Origin: Doris montereyensis
Taxonomy: Eukaryota; Mollusca; Gastropoda; Nudibranchia; Dorididae
Reading direction: 5' to 3'
Length of the DNA stretch: 64,000 nucleotides
NCBI GenBank assembly: GCA_037039925.1
Contig: JAXRKP010000171.1
Coordinates: forward strand, 300,585-364,584
This document shows, piece by piece, positions 48,301 to 60,429 of the stretch. Each line of letters starts with the position of its first letter. Within the stretch, counting starts at the first letter, position 1. A program made the position numbers and the translations under genes. The notes under the pieces are model-generated. The model had not been told where the DNA came from. It ran no database searches and saw only the letters and a list, made by a program, of their open reading frames with translations.

Positions 48301-51300
48301 TTGTCTGGTCATCAAAGAAAAGTGTCATATGAACTCAAACAACACTCTCTACTATGTTGTCTGGTCATCAAAGAAAAGTGTCATATGAACTCAAACCACA
48401 CTCTCTACTATGTTGTCTGGTCATCAAAGATATGAACTCAAAGTGTTGTCTGGTCATCAAAGAAAAGTATGAACTCAAACCACACTCTACTATGCTGTCT
48501 GGCCATCAAAGAAAAGTGTCATATGAACTCAAACCACACTCTCTACTATGTTTGTCTGGTCATCAAAGAAAAGTGTCATATGAACTCAAACCACACTCTC
48601 TACTATGTTGTCTGGTCATCAAAGAAAAGTGTCATATGAACTCAAACCACACTCTCTACTATGCTGTCTGGTCATCAAAGAAAAGTGTCATATGAACTCA
48701 AACCACACTCTCTACTATGTTGTCTGCATCATGTCAAAAACTCAAACAACACTCTACTATGAAAAAAGTGTCATATGAACTCAAACCACACTCTCTACTA
48801 TGCTGTCTGGTCATCAAAGAAAAGTGTCATATGAACTCAAACCACACTCTCTACTATGTTGTCTGGTCATCAAAGAAAAGTGTCATATGAACTCAAACCA
48901 CACTCTCTACTATGTTGTCTGGTCACATGAACTCAAACCACACTCTCTACTATGTTGTCTGGTCATCAAAGAAAAGTGTCATATGAACTCAAACCACACT
49001 CTCTACTATGTTGTCTGGTCATCAAAGAAAAGTGTCATATGAACTCAAACCACACTCTCTACTAAACTCAAACCACACTCTCTACTATGTGTTGAACTCA
49101 AACCACACACTCTTCAAAAGAAAAGTGTCATATGAACTCAAACCACACTCTCTACTATGTTGTCTGGTCATCAAAGAAAAGTGTCATATGAACTCAAACC
49201 ACACTCTCTACTATGTTGTCTGGTCATCAAAGAAAAGTCATATGAACTCAAACCACACTCTCTACTATGCTGTCTGGTCATCAAAAAAAGTGTCATATGA
49301 ACTCAAACCACACTCTCTACTATGTTGTCTGGTCATCAAAGAAAAGTGTCATATGAACTCAAACCACACTCTCTACTATGTTGTCTGGTCATCAAAGAAA
49401 AGTGTCATATGAACTCAAACCACACTCTCTACTATGCTGTCTGGCCTTCAAAGAAAAGTGTCATATGAACTCAAACCACACTCTCTACTATGCTGTCTGG
49501 CTTTCAAAGAAAAGTGTCATATGAACTCAAACCACACTCTCTACTATGTTGTCTGGTCATCAAAGAAAAGTGTCATACTGAACTAAACCAAACACTCTCT
49601 ACTATGTTGTCTGGTCATCAAAGAAAAGTGTCATATGAACTCAAACCACACTCTCTACTATGTTGTCTGGTCATCAAAGAAAAGTGTCATATGAACTCAA
49701 ACCACACTCTCTACTATGTTGTCTGGTCATCAAAGAAAAGTGTCATATGAACTCAAACCACACTCTCTACTATGTTGTCTGGTCATCAAAGAAAAGTGTC
49801 ATATGAACTCAAACCACACTCTCTACTATGTTGTCTGTTCATCAAAGAAAAGTGTCATACAAACTCAAACCACACTCTCTACTATGTTGTCTGTTCATCA
49901 AAGAAAAGCGTCATACAAACTCAAACCACACTCTACTATGTTGTCTGGTCATCAAAGAAAAGTGTCATATGAACTCAAACCACACTCTCTACTATGCTGT
50001 CTGGTCATCAAAGAAAAGTGTCATATGAACTCAAACCACACTCTACAAACTCCAACCACACTCTCTACTATGTTGTCTGGTCATCAAAGAAAAGTGTCAT
50101 AAAGAAAAGTGTCAAAACTCAAACCACACTCTCTACTATGTTGTCTGGTCATCAAAGAAAAGTGTCATATGAACTCAAACCACACTCTCTACTATGTTGT
50201 CTGGTCATCAAAGAAAAGTGTCATATGAACTCAAACCACACTCTACTATGTTGTCTGGTCATCAAAGAAAAGTGTCATAAACTCAAACCACACTCTCTAC
50301 TATGTTGTCTGGTCATCAAAGAAAAGTGTCATATGAACTCAAACCACACTCTCTACTATGTTGTTGTCTGGTCATCAAAGAAAAGTGTCATATGAACTCA
50401 AACCACACTCTCTACTATGTTGTCTGGTCATCAAAGAAAAAAAGTGTCATATGAACTCAAACCACACTCTCTACTATGTTGTCTGGTCATCAAAGAAAAG
50501 TGTCATATGAACTCAAACCACACTCTCTACTATGTTGTCTGGTCATCAAAGAAAAGTGTCATATGAACTCAAACCACACTCTCTACTATGTTGTCTGTCT
50601 GGTCATCAAAGAAACTATGTTCTCATATGAACTCAAACACACTCTCTACTATGTTGTCTGGTCATCAAAGAAAAGTGTCATATGAACTGTTGTCTGGTCA
50701 TCAAAGAAAAGTGTCATATGAACTCAAACCACACTCTCTACTATGTTGTCTGGTCATCAAAGAAAAGTGTCATATGAACTCAAACCACACTCTCTACTAT
50801 GTTGTCTGGCCTTTATAGAAAAGTGTCAAAAGTGTCTGGTCATCAAAGAAAAGTGTCATGAACTCAAACCACACTCTCTACTATGTTGTCTCTGGTTGTC
50901 TGGTCATCAAAGAAAAGTGTCATATGAACTCAAACCACACTCTCTACTATGTTGTCTGGTCATGAAAAAGTGTCATACAAACTCAAACCACACTCTACTA
51001 TGAAAGAAAAGTGTCATATGAACTCAAACCACACTCTCTACTATGTTCTCTGGTCATCAAAAGAAAAGTGTCATATGAACTAAACCACTCTCTAAATGTT
51101 GTCCACTCTCTACTATGTTGTCTGGTCATCAAAGAAAAGTGTCATATGAACTCAAACCACACTCTCTACTATGTTGTCTGGTCATCAAAGAAAAGTGTCA
51201 TATGAACTCAAACCACACTCTCTACTATGTTGTCTGGTCATCAAAGAAAAGTGTCATATGAACTCAAACCACACTCTCTACTATGTTGTCTGGTCATCAA

Positions 51301-54282
51301 AGAAAAGTGTCATACAAACTAAACCACACTCTCTACTATGTTGTCTTGTCATCAAAGAAAAGTGTCATACAAACTAAACCACACTCTCTACTATGTTGTC
51401 TGGCCTTCAAAGAAAAGTGTCATATGAACTCAAACCACTCTCTACTATGTTGTCTGGCCATCAAAGAAAAGTGTCATATGAACTCAAACCACACTCTCTA
51501 CTATGTTGTCTGGTCATCAAAGAAAAGTGTCATACAAACTAAACCACACTCTCTACTATGTGTCATCAAAGAAAAGTGTCATACAAACTCAAACCACACT
51601 CTCACTATGTTGTCTGGCCTTATAGAAAAGTGTCATGAACTCAAACCACACTCTCTACTATGTTGTCTGGTCATCAAAGAAAAGTGTCATATGAACTCAA
51701 ACCACACTCTCTACTATGTTGTCTGGTCATCAAAGAAAAGTGTCATAAGAACTCAAACCACACTCTCTACTATGTTGTCTGGTCACCAAAGAAAAGTGTC
51801 ATACAAACTAAACCACACTCTCTACTATGTTGTCTGGTCATCAAAGAAAAGTGTCATATGAACTCAAACCACACTCTACTATGTTGTCTGGTCATCAAAG
51901 AAAAGTGTCATATGAACTCAAACCACACTCTCTACTATGTTGTCTGGTCATCAAAGAAAAGTGTCATACAAACTCAAACCACACTCTCTACTATGTTGTC
52001 TGGCCTTCAAAGAAAGTGTCATATGAACTCATACCACACTCTACTATGTTGTCTGGTCATCAAAGAAAAGTGTCATATGAACTCAAACCACACTCTCTAC
52101 TATGTTGTCTGGTCATCAAAGAAAAGTGTCATCATGAACAACAAACCCACACTCTCTAAATGTTGTCTGGTCATCAAAGAAAAGTGTCATACAAACTCAA
52201 ACCACACTCTCTACTATGTTGTCTGGCCTTCAAAGAAAAGTGTCATATGAACTCAAACCACACTCTCTACTATGTTGTCTGGCCTTCAAAGAAAAGTGTC
52301 ATATGAACTCAAACCACACTCTCTACTATGTTGTCTGGCCATCAAAGAAAAGTGTCATACAAACTCAAACCACACTCTCTACTATGTTGTCTTGTCATCA
52401 AAGAAAAGTGTCATACAAACTCAAACCACACTCTCTACTATGTTGTCTGGCCTTCAAAGAAAAGTGTCATATGAACTCCAAACCACACTCTCTACTACTA
52501 TGTTGTCTGGCCTTCAAAGAAAAGTGTCATATGAACTCACCACACTCTCTACTATGTTGTCTGGTCATCAAAGAAAAGTGTCATATGAACTCAAACCACA
52601 CTCTCTACTATTTTGTCTAGTCATCAAAGAAAAGTGTCATATGAACTCAAACAACACTCTCTACTATTTTGTCTGGTCATCAAAGAAAAGTGTCATATGA
52701 ACTCAAACCACACTCTCTACTATGTTGTCTGGTCATCAAAGAAAAGTGTCATATGAACTCAAACCACACTCTCTACTATGCTGTCTGGTCATCAAAAGAA
52801 AAGTGTCATATGAACTCAAACCACACTCTCTACTATGCTGTCTGGTCATCAAAGAAAAGTGTCATATGAACTCAAACCACACTCTCTACTATGCTGTCTG
52901 GTCATCAAAGAAAAGTGTCATATGAACTCAAACCACACTCTCTACTATGCTGTCTGGTCATCAAAGAAAAGTGTCATATGAACTCAAACCACACTCTCTA
53001 CTATGCTGTCTGGTCATCAAAGAAAAGTGTCATATGAACTCAAACCACACTCTCTACTATGCTGTCTGGTCATCAAAGAAAAGTGTCATATGAACCCAAA
53101 CCACACTCTCTACTATGCTGTCTGGTCATCAAAGAAAAGTGTCATATGAACTCAAACCACACTCTCTACTATGCTGTCTGGCCATCAAAGAAAAGTGTCA
53201 TATGAACTCAAACCACACTTGTACTATGTTGTCAATCAAAGAAAAGTGTCATCTCAAACCACACTCTCTACTATACTGTCTGGTCATCAAAGAAAAGTGT
53301 CATATGAACTCAAACCACACTCTCTACTATGTTGTCTGGATCAAAGAAAAGTGTCATATGAACTCAAACCACACTCTCTACTATGTTGTCTGGTCATCAA
53401 AGAAAAGTGTCATATGAACTCAAACCACACTCTCTACTATGTTGTCTGGTCATCAAAGAAAAGTGTCATATGAACTCAAACCACACTCTACTATGTTGTC
53501 TGGTCATAAAAGAAAAGTGTCATACAAACTCAAACCACACTCTCTACTATGTTGTCTGGTCTTCAAAGAAAAGTGTCATACAAACAAACCACACTCTACT
53601 ATGTTGTCTGGTCATCAAAGAAAAGTGTCATACAAACTCAAACCACTCTCTCTACACTCTCTATCAAAGAAAAGTGTCATTGTCTGGTCATCAAAGAAAA
53701 GTGTCATATGAACTCAAACCACTCTCTCTACTATTTTGTGTAGTCATCAAAGAAAAGTGTCATATGAACTCAAACCACACTCTCTACTATGTTGTCTGGT
53801 CATCAAAGAAAAGTGTCATATGAACTCAAACCACACTCTCTACTATGTTGTCTGGTCATGAAAGAAAAGTGTCATATGAACTCAAACCACACTCTCTACT
53901 ATGTTGTCTGGTCATCAAAGAAAAGTGTCATATGAACTCAAACCACACTCTCTACTATGTTGTCTGGTCATCAAAGAAAAGTGTCATATGAACTCAAACC
54001 ACACTCTCTACTATGTTGTCTGGTCATCAAAGAAAAGTGTCATATGAACTCATACCACACTCTCTACTATGTTGTCTGGTCATAAAAGAAAAGTGTCATA
54101 TGAACTCAAACCACACTCTCTACTATGTTGTCTGGTCATAAAAGAAAAGTGTCATACAAACTCAAACCACACTCTCTACTATGTTGTCTGGTCATAAAAG
54201 AAAAGTGTCATACAAACTCAAACCACACTCTACTATGTTGTCTGGTCATCAAAGAAAAGTGTCATACAAACTCACACCACAT
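45390..54282. repeat. 8.9 kb minisatellite of 56-bp units
   Basis: About 158 units: ACTCTCTACTATGTTGTCTG then GTCATCAAAGAAAAGTGTCA then TATGAACTCAAACCAC. Identity between units is very high over most of the array, with scattered truncated units (for example 47950-48060, 48430-48480, 49060-49120, 50590-50640, 53640-53690). Variants include GGCCTTCAAAG, GGTCATAAAAG, ATGCTGTC and TCATACAAAC. Because 56 is not divisible by 3, frames rotate through the unit; the TCATACAAAC variant removes the TGA and opens frames up to 223 codons. These are not genes. Confidence 0.97.
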
Positions 54283-54902
54283 GTTATGTATGTATGTATG
54301 TGTATGTAAACAAGTATTTATGCATGTGTGTAATGTATGTCTGATTGTAAGATAATATGAAAACCCCATATGAACAAAGATGAGACAAATACAAGAAAAT
54401 TACGAAAAAGTCCTTGCTGTCATGGGGATCGAAACATATCGCCTGGCCATGAAAAGAAAGCATGCTACCAACTGATCGAACTATTTGTCTCGTCTTTGTT
54501 CCAATGGGGCTTTCATATTATCTCATGTCATTACCTTTACTTCCAACATGCCCTTGTCTCACTGTTTGTCTTTATCTAAGCATGATTATGGCAATAAAGA
54601 ATAGGAACATGGCTTTATAATCAATTCTTGAATATATTTTATTTGCAAACAATAAACGTGATAGTAAGATAATAAATAGAAAGGCATCACAGAATTTGAT
54701 TTTTACCCCAAGTAAATAGACGATGTATACATCTTGACAACAGATCTATATATAAATGTTCTGATCCTTATCAGGCGTGCATCATAACAACATAAACTTA
54801 TTTAGCATTGAACTTTGGTGTTTTTGCCTTTTTGTTGTCGTGGTTGTCAGGGTTTCTTTCCTGGTTGAAACCCTGTATGTAAACACATGTCAAGTGGTAA
54901 TA
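54283..54902. other. Spacer after the 56-bp array
   Basis: Begins with a short TATG-rich tract (54284-54310) and contains the tRNA-like sequence listed separately. No exon recognised. Confidence 0.5.
54410..54480 (-). mobile_element. tRNA-like sequence (SINE head or tRNA pseudogene)
   Basis: On the minus strand GATCAGTTGGTAGCATGC resembles a tRNA A-box/D-arm and GTTTCGATCCCCATG a B-box/T-arm, about 30 bp apart. The acceptor stem does not pair convincingly, so a working tRNA gene is unlikely. Confidence 0.45.
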
Positions 54903-55710
54903 CAGTAGTGACCGCCAAACGCCTGCTGTCATAATGCCCGTTTCATCTAACTGTCTGTTTTTTTCTATATAAATTGCCCCTCTAAATGCCTGTTTCAAAA
55001 CCAAGATTTTCACCTAAATGTCCGATTTCAACAGCAACTGTAGGCATCATCTTCTCCAAATTATGATAAGTACCTACGTAATTGATTAAAAAATTATTTT
55101 GTTATCTTATCAGACATTCATGTAATTCCATCACTAATATGGCTTAAGCCCATCAACAATGTGCCATGCATTGTAACCACCCTTCATTACCTATCCATTG
55201 TAATGTAATAAAAAATGATCAGTCTTGTCTTCATAACTCCAACCACTGTACAGCCCATCCTTTGTCCTATTGGATCACTGGTTTGGCACTACACAATTAG
55301 AACTGAATAGTCTTCTGGACTCGGCCCACAGTTTTCTTGATGTCACAAGTGGCATGCAATCGCCTGGCATGTGTAATAGACCAGGCATTCATCATGGTCG
55401 AGGGACAAGGTGTGAACAGTTTTATTGCTCCCCTGTCTGGCATTGGCCATGTCCATTGTGACTTCAGGTATGTGTGGCAAACGATGGTCGACAGACCAGG
55501 TAAAATAGAATTACGGTTTGTTTAGAAAGCCCAGTTTATAAAAATCATAAACAAGGGAGGTAAAGGTTGAATTTCTGCACCATGCTCTATGACGTCACTT
55601 GCTAATCACAACCCCCCCCTCTTTTTACCCCTGACCTATGTTCGCCTTAATGGCTGTTTCACCTAAATACCTGTTTACCCAAGCATCAGGCAATTAGGTG
55701 GTCACTACTG
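54903..55710. mobile_element. MITE-like element, CAGTAGTGACC ends, copy 1
   Basis: The left end CAGTAGTGACCGCC and right end GGTGGTCACTACTG are inverted repeats flanked by TA on both sides (54901-54902, 55711-55712). This points to the Tc1/mariner/pogo group. At 808 bp it has no transposase. Internal phrases such as CTAAATGCCTGTTTCA, TCCATCACTAATATGGCT and GGCATTCATCATGGTCGAG recur in the copy at 60771-61452, so it is a family rather than a chance inverted repeat. Confidence 0.75.
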
Positions 55711-55712
55711 TA

Positions 55713-56572
55713 ATAGGAAACATTTTGTAATATCAAAATCAAGTTACCTTTGAAAACGTTAGAATATGGAATAGAAATCATTTGATGTAGTCCCCCTGAC
55801 ATAGCCTAGAGAGTGTGATAAGGAACCAGCATATCGTAAAGTTAAAGTTAACCACAAAAAGCAACAAACCGAGATGCTATTTTTAACGACCAATCAGACA
55901 TTGTTCTGAAATAAATTGCTCAAATTTTATTTCGTATACTTTTGAATATCTTAATGTTAAAATTTTGTGTTTAGGATATTTATAAACTTATATTACAATT
56001 TAGTTAACGATGGCCAATGCACTCTTGGGTTCCAATGTCAAATAAAACTATGCATGTGTACATGACATGAATGGCATCATTCAATTACGGTCACAATAGG
56101 CTTATACAATCTGTAACTTTTTTCCCAAGCATAAACCGATTCTTAACTCTGTAAAACATCCACCAAATGTGGTGATCTCAGGATGAAGTAAGAGGAAACA
56201 GCAAGATATAAAAAACATATCACAGAGGGGAAGGAAAGAAGTAGGACCTGTTACTGTTGCAGACGCCGCCAATGTCCACTGAGCCGACACCAGGAAAACG
56301 ACTGTTTTCCCGTGCTGGATTCATGGAACTTTTTAGCTTTTCAGAGCGGAAAGCAAACACTGATGCATTTTTTGTTTATACACGATGAGAATAAGGCATG
56401 GTAGTAAGACCTTAACGTTTGGTCTCTTTCTCTCAACGGCAACAGAGCCCACATGTCTCTCATCTCTGTCGACACTGTTGCAGTTGTATCATAAAGGGGG
56501 TAGAGCACTTTGTACACCACGTTTTACGTAAACAAAGGGAGACTAAGACTACTAAGAATGAGATCCTGGGTT
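55713..56572. other. Spacer, no gene seen
   Basis: AT-rich. A segment at 56180-56290 is related in reverse complement to the dispersed repeat at 45260. No exon recognised. Confidence 0.5.
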
Positions 56573-57055
56573 CAAATAATAATAATAATAATAAAATAAT
56601 AATAAAAGAACACTTATATAGAATTCTCCCATATTTAAAAGAAATGTTCACAGCGCTTAAGACCAAAACAAAAAAAAAAAAAACAGCCTGTCAGGGGCTA
56701 CACACTAAATGATAAAGATGCATCTATAGTCGGTATCCCCCGCAAAGTGCAGGCTCACCGACTGTACATCATTTATCCCTCAGGTCATTTCACTCAAAGT
56801 CCTTCTCAACTCCTGGTGGGAGCATACAGTACACAAGCCTGTTAGGCTTTTCTAAATAACGCTCTTGACAAGACTTTTCTCTACCTATAGCTGGGGTACT
56901 CATTCACAACTGAGTCAAGTGAGGAAAGTAAAGTGAAGTACCTTTCCTAAGTGTACAACTTTGTGAAAAGAACCCATCTGTGCCAGCCATGGGGCTTGAA
57001 CTAGTGTCGTCATGATTACATGCTCACGACACTAACGGTTCAGTTACATAACCTC
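56573..57055 (-). mobile_element. Second SINE type, minus orientation, ATT tail
   Basis: Read on the minus strand, a tRNA-like head at about 57050-56985 contains a B-box (AGTTCAAGCCCC). A roughly 400-bp body follows, and the end reads AAGCGCTGTGAACATTTC, then ATATAAGTGTTC, then a (TTA)n tail at 56573-56600. The head, body and microsatellite tail are the normal SINE layout. The body is different from the shorter SINE family in this window. Confidence 0.65.
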
Positions 57056-57061
57056 ATTGCA

Positions 57062-57300
57062 AGTACCACTACATGTGAAAGCTGGGTCCAACATTGTGTT
57101 CCTTGGGAAAGACACTTAACACCCGTTTTTCCTACTCAACCAAGGTGCAAATAAGTACAAGCACTGGCTTGGGAGTAAAAACCTGCATCAGAGTGGCGTC
57201 CTGTCCAGGAGGAGATTCATGTTTCATGTCACAAAAAATAAAAAACGAGATAAGCTTCGGCTCTGTAGCCCATAATGGCCTTTGAAGAAACTTTCCTTAC
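57062..57300 (+). mobile_element. SINE, plus orientation, 5' truncated
   Basis: Carries the family's middle and 3' end (TTCCTTGGGAAAGACACTTA, CTTGGGAGTAAAAACCTGC, GTCCTGTCCAGGAGG, CCATAATGGCCTTTGAAG). The tRNA-like head is missing. An A-rich insertion (57233-57246) interrupts the tail. Confidence 0.8.
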
Positions 57301-57358
57301 TTACTACGGTTGATCCAGCGACGAAATGGCTAACCAGATCTTTGAAAGCTTCGTGACA

Positions 57359-57656
57359 GTAGAGTAAAGTAAGTGAAGTTCCTTCAAGGCCCTTGAGGCC
57401 TATAGAGCCAGAGCTTATCCCGGTTTCTATAGCGTGAAACGGAACAACTGACAATAATCACCTCCTGGCAAGGACGCTAGTTTGACGCAGGTTTTTATTC
57501 CCAAGCTAGTGCTTGTACCTGGGTAGAGTGGGGGAAAATGCGTGTTAAGTGTCTTTCCCAAGGAACACAACGTCGGACCTGGCTTTGCTAGGATTCAAAC
57601 TCGGGACCTCATGATCACCAGTTCGGCAGCCTAACTGCTCGGCCACCGACGCCACC
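57359..57656 (-). mobile_element. SINE, minus orientation, full length
   Basis: On the minus strand it starts at GGTGGCGTCGGTGGCCGAGC, with a clear A-box (GTGGCCGAGCAGTTAGG) and B-box (GAGTTTGAATCC). It continues through CTTGGGAAAGACACTTAAC and GGGAATAAAAACCTGCG to the tail GGCCTTGAAGGAACTTCACT. At 298 bp it is the most complete copy in the window. It lies 58 bp from an oppositely oriented copy, so the pair can fold back. Confidence 0.88.
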
Positions 57657-58769
57657 CGTGACACTACAGTAAAGCCAATGTGGTAAAGAATGGTACAATA
57701 TCACAGCGTGTTGAAATGCCTGGAAGAATCTACTCTGGACTACCCAGTGCTCAGTAGGAGACTTGACATTTGTGGTGCCATATCAAGGGCTGGAGGAGTT
57801 GTGCCAACTTTACGGGAAGGAAGGTTTTAACATAACCTGCTGGATAACAGCTTCATTGTACAGAAAGTTTTCAACTCATATACGGCCCAAGGCCCGACAC
57901 AAGATTATGGCATGGGTACCAAAAAAGTTGGGTGGTTTAAAAAATTTGTAAATTTGTAAAATTTGTTATTATTTTCTCTTCATTTTTTCTAACACAGTGT
58001 TCATAAGAGATCAAACTTTATACTGGAACCAATAAAAGTCGCTTATGTGTCATTAGTTTGTCTGAGTGGGGATGAGTGAAAGGATGAGAGAAGCTAAAAC
58101 TCTTCTTACTTCTTGGGGTGGAGACACCATTCACACAATACACTACTACTTCCATCAACAACTAGACGAAAACAATGATTGGAAAACAATGAAGTGGTAA
58201 ACTGATAAAAAACTGCAGTCTATGCCGTTTCTGACTTGAAGTTCTGCTTGTAGGACTAGTGGTAGTAGTTGTTGTTTTGTAAGTTTGCAAAGAAAATGGG
58301 TTACGTCGAAGGCTTGTACTGCCAGCAGTAAAAAAAATTTTTATTAAAATAAACAACCGTTCACGCTAGAGAGCTCGTTCCGGTAGAAAACGAAAGTAGT
58401 ATAATAAGCCTAGAAGGTGCTCCATACCGCAATTGCGGTAACATAATCTTTCTATAGTTATTGCCCAGCAACGTTATGACCACGCATGAATGACAATTGT
58501 ACGTGATCGCAACCGTGCGACTGTAAGGTAAGCAAAATAATGACAAAAAGTAGTAAATTTTAAAAATAATTGTGGTGACACGAAACTTTCTAATGTCCAT
58601 AGATATTAAATAATCTGTTATTTACATTGACTAAAAAAACGTAAGCCTCTGTTGAGACTGACTTCATTGAACACTTCTATCACTCAATGCAAGCAAAAAA
58701 AATTTTTTTGCCCACACTAATAATGCTAATAGTAAGACAAATATAAAAAACTTGGAATTTTAGTCAATG
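57657..58769. other. Spacer, no gene seen
   Basis: AT-rich. A 62-codon plus frame at 57763-57951 and a minus frame at 58361-58600 have no recognisable similarity. Palindromic A8T5-type runs occur near 58329 and 58697. Confidence 0.5.
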
Positions 58770-59020
58770 GAGATCACGAGGTTCCGACTTTGAATCCCAG
58801 CACAGCAGGCCCGACGTTATGTTCCTTGGGACAGACACTTAACACGCATACACCCCACTCTACCCAGGTGCAAATGGGTACAAACCCCAACTTGGGAGTA
58901 AAAACCTGCATCAGACTAGCGTGCTGGCCAGGAGGTGATCATTGTCACCTGTTCCACTTCACGCTATTAAAACCAGGATAAGCTCCAGTTCTACGGGCCA
59001 CAGCGGCATTGAAGGAACTT
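58770..59020 (+). mobile_element. SINE, plus orientation, partial head
   Basis: Retains a degenerate B-box region (CCGACTTTGAATCCCAGC), TTCCTTGGGACAGACACTTA, CTTGGGAGTAAAAACCTGC and the tail GCATTGAAGGAACTTT. Confidence 0.82.
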
Positions 59021-59906
59021 TTTATCCAGTCGCCATCGTTAGCGTCAAGGGGCCCGTTCCCTTGTCTTTCTCTGTGACACTATCCGTAGTGTGATGGCAT
59101 CCAGTTCACATGGGGAAAACCATTGCGTGTGTTTAGCACACACCTAGGACTCGTAAAAAAAAAGGTTCACATCTGACCAGCCCTGCTTTCCCTAGCCCTT
59201 GGTGGCGTATGAAAGAGTCTGGGGGAAATGGTCGTCTTCGTCTGCTGTCTTCTTTTTCTATCTTTATTTTCAATAAATCTTTGTAAGACTTGTCAATACA
59301 TTGTTTGGAGTTTTTCCATGGCCTCCATGTTAAGAAATTGTTTAAAGAGTAAACGCAAAACGTAAAAAAAAAAAAAAAAAGCCAACCTATTTGATAAGTA
59401 AGAATTTGTGTAAAAGATTTCCATCCCGTTTTATAATTTTGAAACACAATCTTCCTGTATTTTGTTATCTACATCTCAAACTACAAGTCCATCTATCTTT
59501 AGATATTTCTAAGCATTCTATAATAATATGTATCTTTATTTACATGTTGAAAAGGAAGAAACCTTCATGAATCACGAAAAAACAAATCTAATAGAAGAAA
59601 AAAAAGAGAGAAACATGACCATAGGAAAATAAAAATGCTTACAAGTTTGAAAAGGAGATTTTGGATCTCCGAGGAAATTTTTATGGTAAAACCTAGAAGA
59701 AATTGAAAAACGCAACTTGAGCACATGACCCTGTGAATAAAATTTAATCAAAATTGGTGACACATCACTGCAAAGTTATTCATGCAGAGACATATTGCAG
59801 ACCTTTAGAGATTCTTTCAAAACCTGCTCCATTACCCAATGATTAAAGAAACATGAAAACACTATTAAAGTTTTCAAAACCATAAACTTATTACAGGCAG
59901 CATTTA
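59021..59906. other. Spacer, no gene seen
   Basis: AT-rich, poly-A at 59364-59380. Short minus frames at 59133-59447 and 59572-59763 are unassigned. Confidence 0.5.
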
Positions 59907-59910
59907 TTAA

Positions 59911-60097
59911 CCCTTTTGTGTTCAATCCACCCCAGCTGCTATCAGCCCTCAGATAGTGTATAATCCGGCCCAGACCTGCCCGAAGAGTGCACCTCCTCCC
60001 AACATTCAATCCGCCCAATCCGCCCAATAACAGACGGCTCAGCAGGAACTCGAACTTTCACCTTGCGCTCAGCTAACCAATATTCAACCACGAAGGG
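59911..60097. mobile_element. 187-bp piggyBac-like MITE
   Basis: Flanked by TTAA on both sides (59907-59910, 60098-60101). The ends CCCTTTTGTGTTCAAT and ATTCAACCACGAAGGG are imperfect inverted repeats (12 of 16 matching). The interior is CpG-containing and non-coding. It sits between the stop codon of the unrecognised gene (60225) and the SINE cluster. Confidence 0.7.
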
Positions 60098-60224
60098 TTA
60101 AACATTGAAATTTCAAACCAACATGTTGTGTATATTGCCTAACCAATGTCTTACACCTTCATCAAATTTGGTTTGATTTATTTTTGGGGTGGCGGGATTG
60201 TTGTTTACTTTGTTTTTGCAAACA

Positions 60225-60429
60225 TCACCAAAGTCGGCCGGGGTTGTATCTGGAGCTCATAGCGTTGTTGAGTCGATGTTCTCTCAGCACGCCCGTCACT
60301 GTCCAAGATGTGTCCCTTTGTGATGGAGGCTGACTGAACTGAGAAGCAGCCGCAGCATACGGTGGTTTAACGGATCCTCTGTAGCCACTTGAAGTCACAG
60401 ACGTCGGTGGTTGAGGAGACAGACCTTTC
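60225..60429 (-). CDS. Unrecognised protein, last coding exon
   Basis: The minus-strand acceptor TTAACAG|GAAAGG (exon start 60429) supplies one base that completes Glu with the GA left by the exon at 61598-61718. Then 67 codons follow to TGA (60225). The peptide is Pro/Ser/Thr-rich (KGLSPQPPTSV, KPPYAAAASQFSQPP) and ends with a less biased segment, EHRLNNAMSSRYNPGRLW, that looks like a conserved short tail. No transmembrane segment, signal peptide or named domain is visible. I do not recognise the family; a short-motif cytoskeletal or ciliary protein would fit the style, but that is only a guess. Confidence 0.65.

Noticed and set aside
54410..54480. Functional tRNA gene
   Set aside because: A- and B-box-like motifs are present but stems do not pair convincingly; more like a SINE head or tRNA pseudogene.
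57763..57951. 62-codon plus frame
   Set aside because: Reasonable composition but no recognised family and no splice context; left unassigned.
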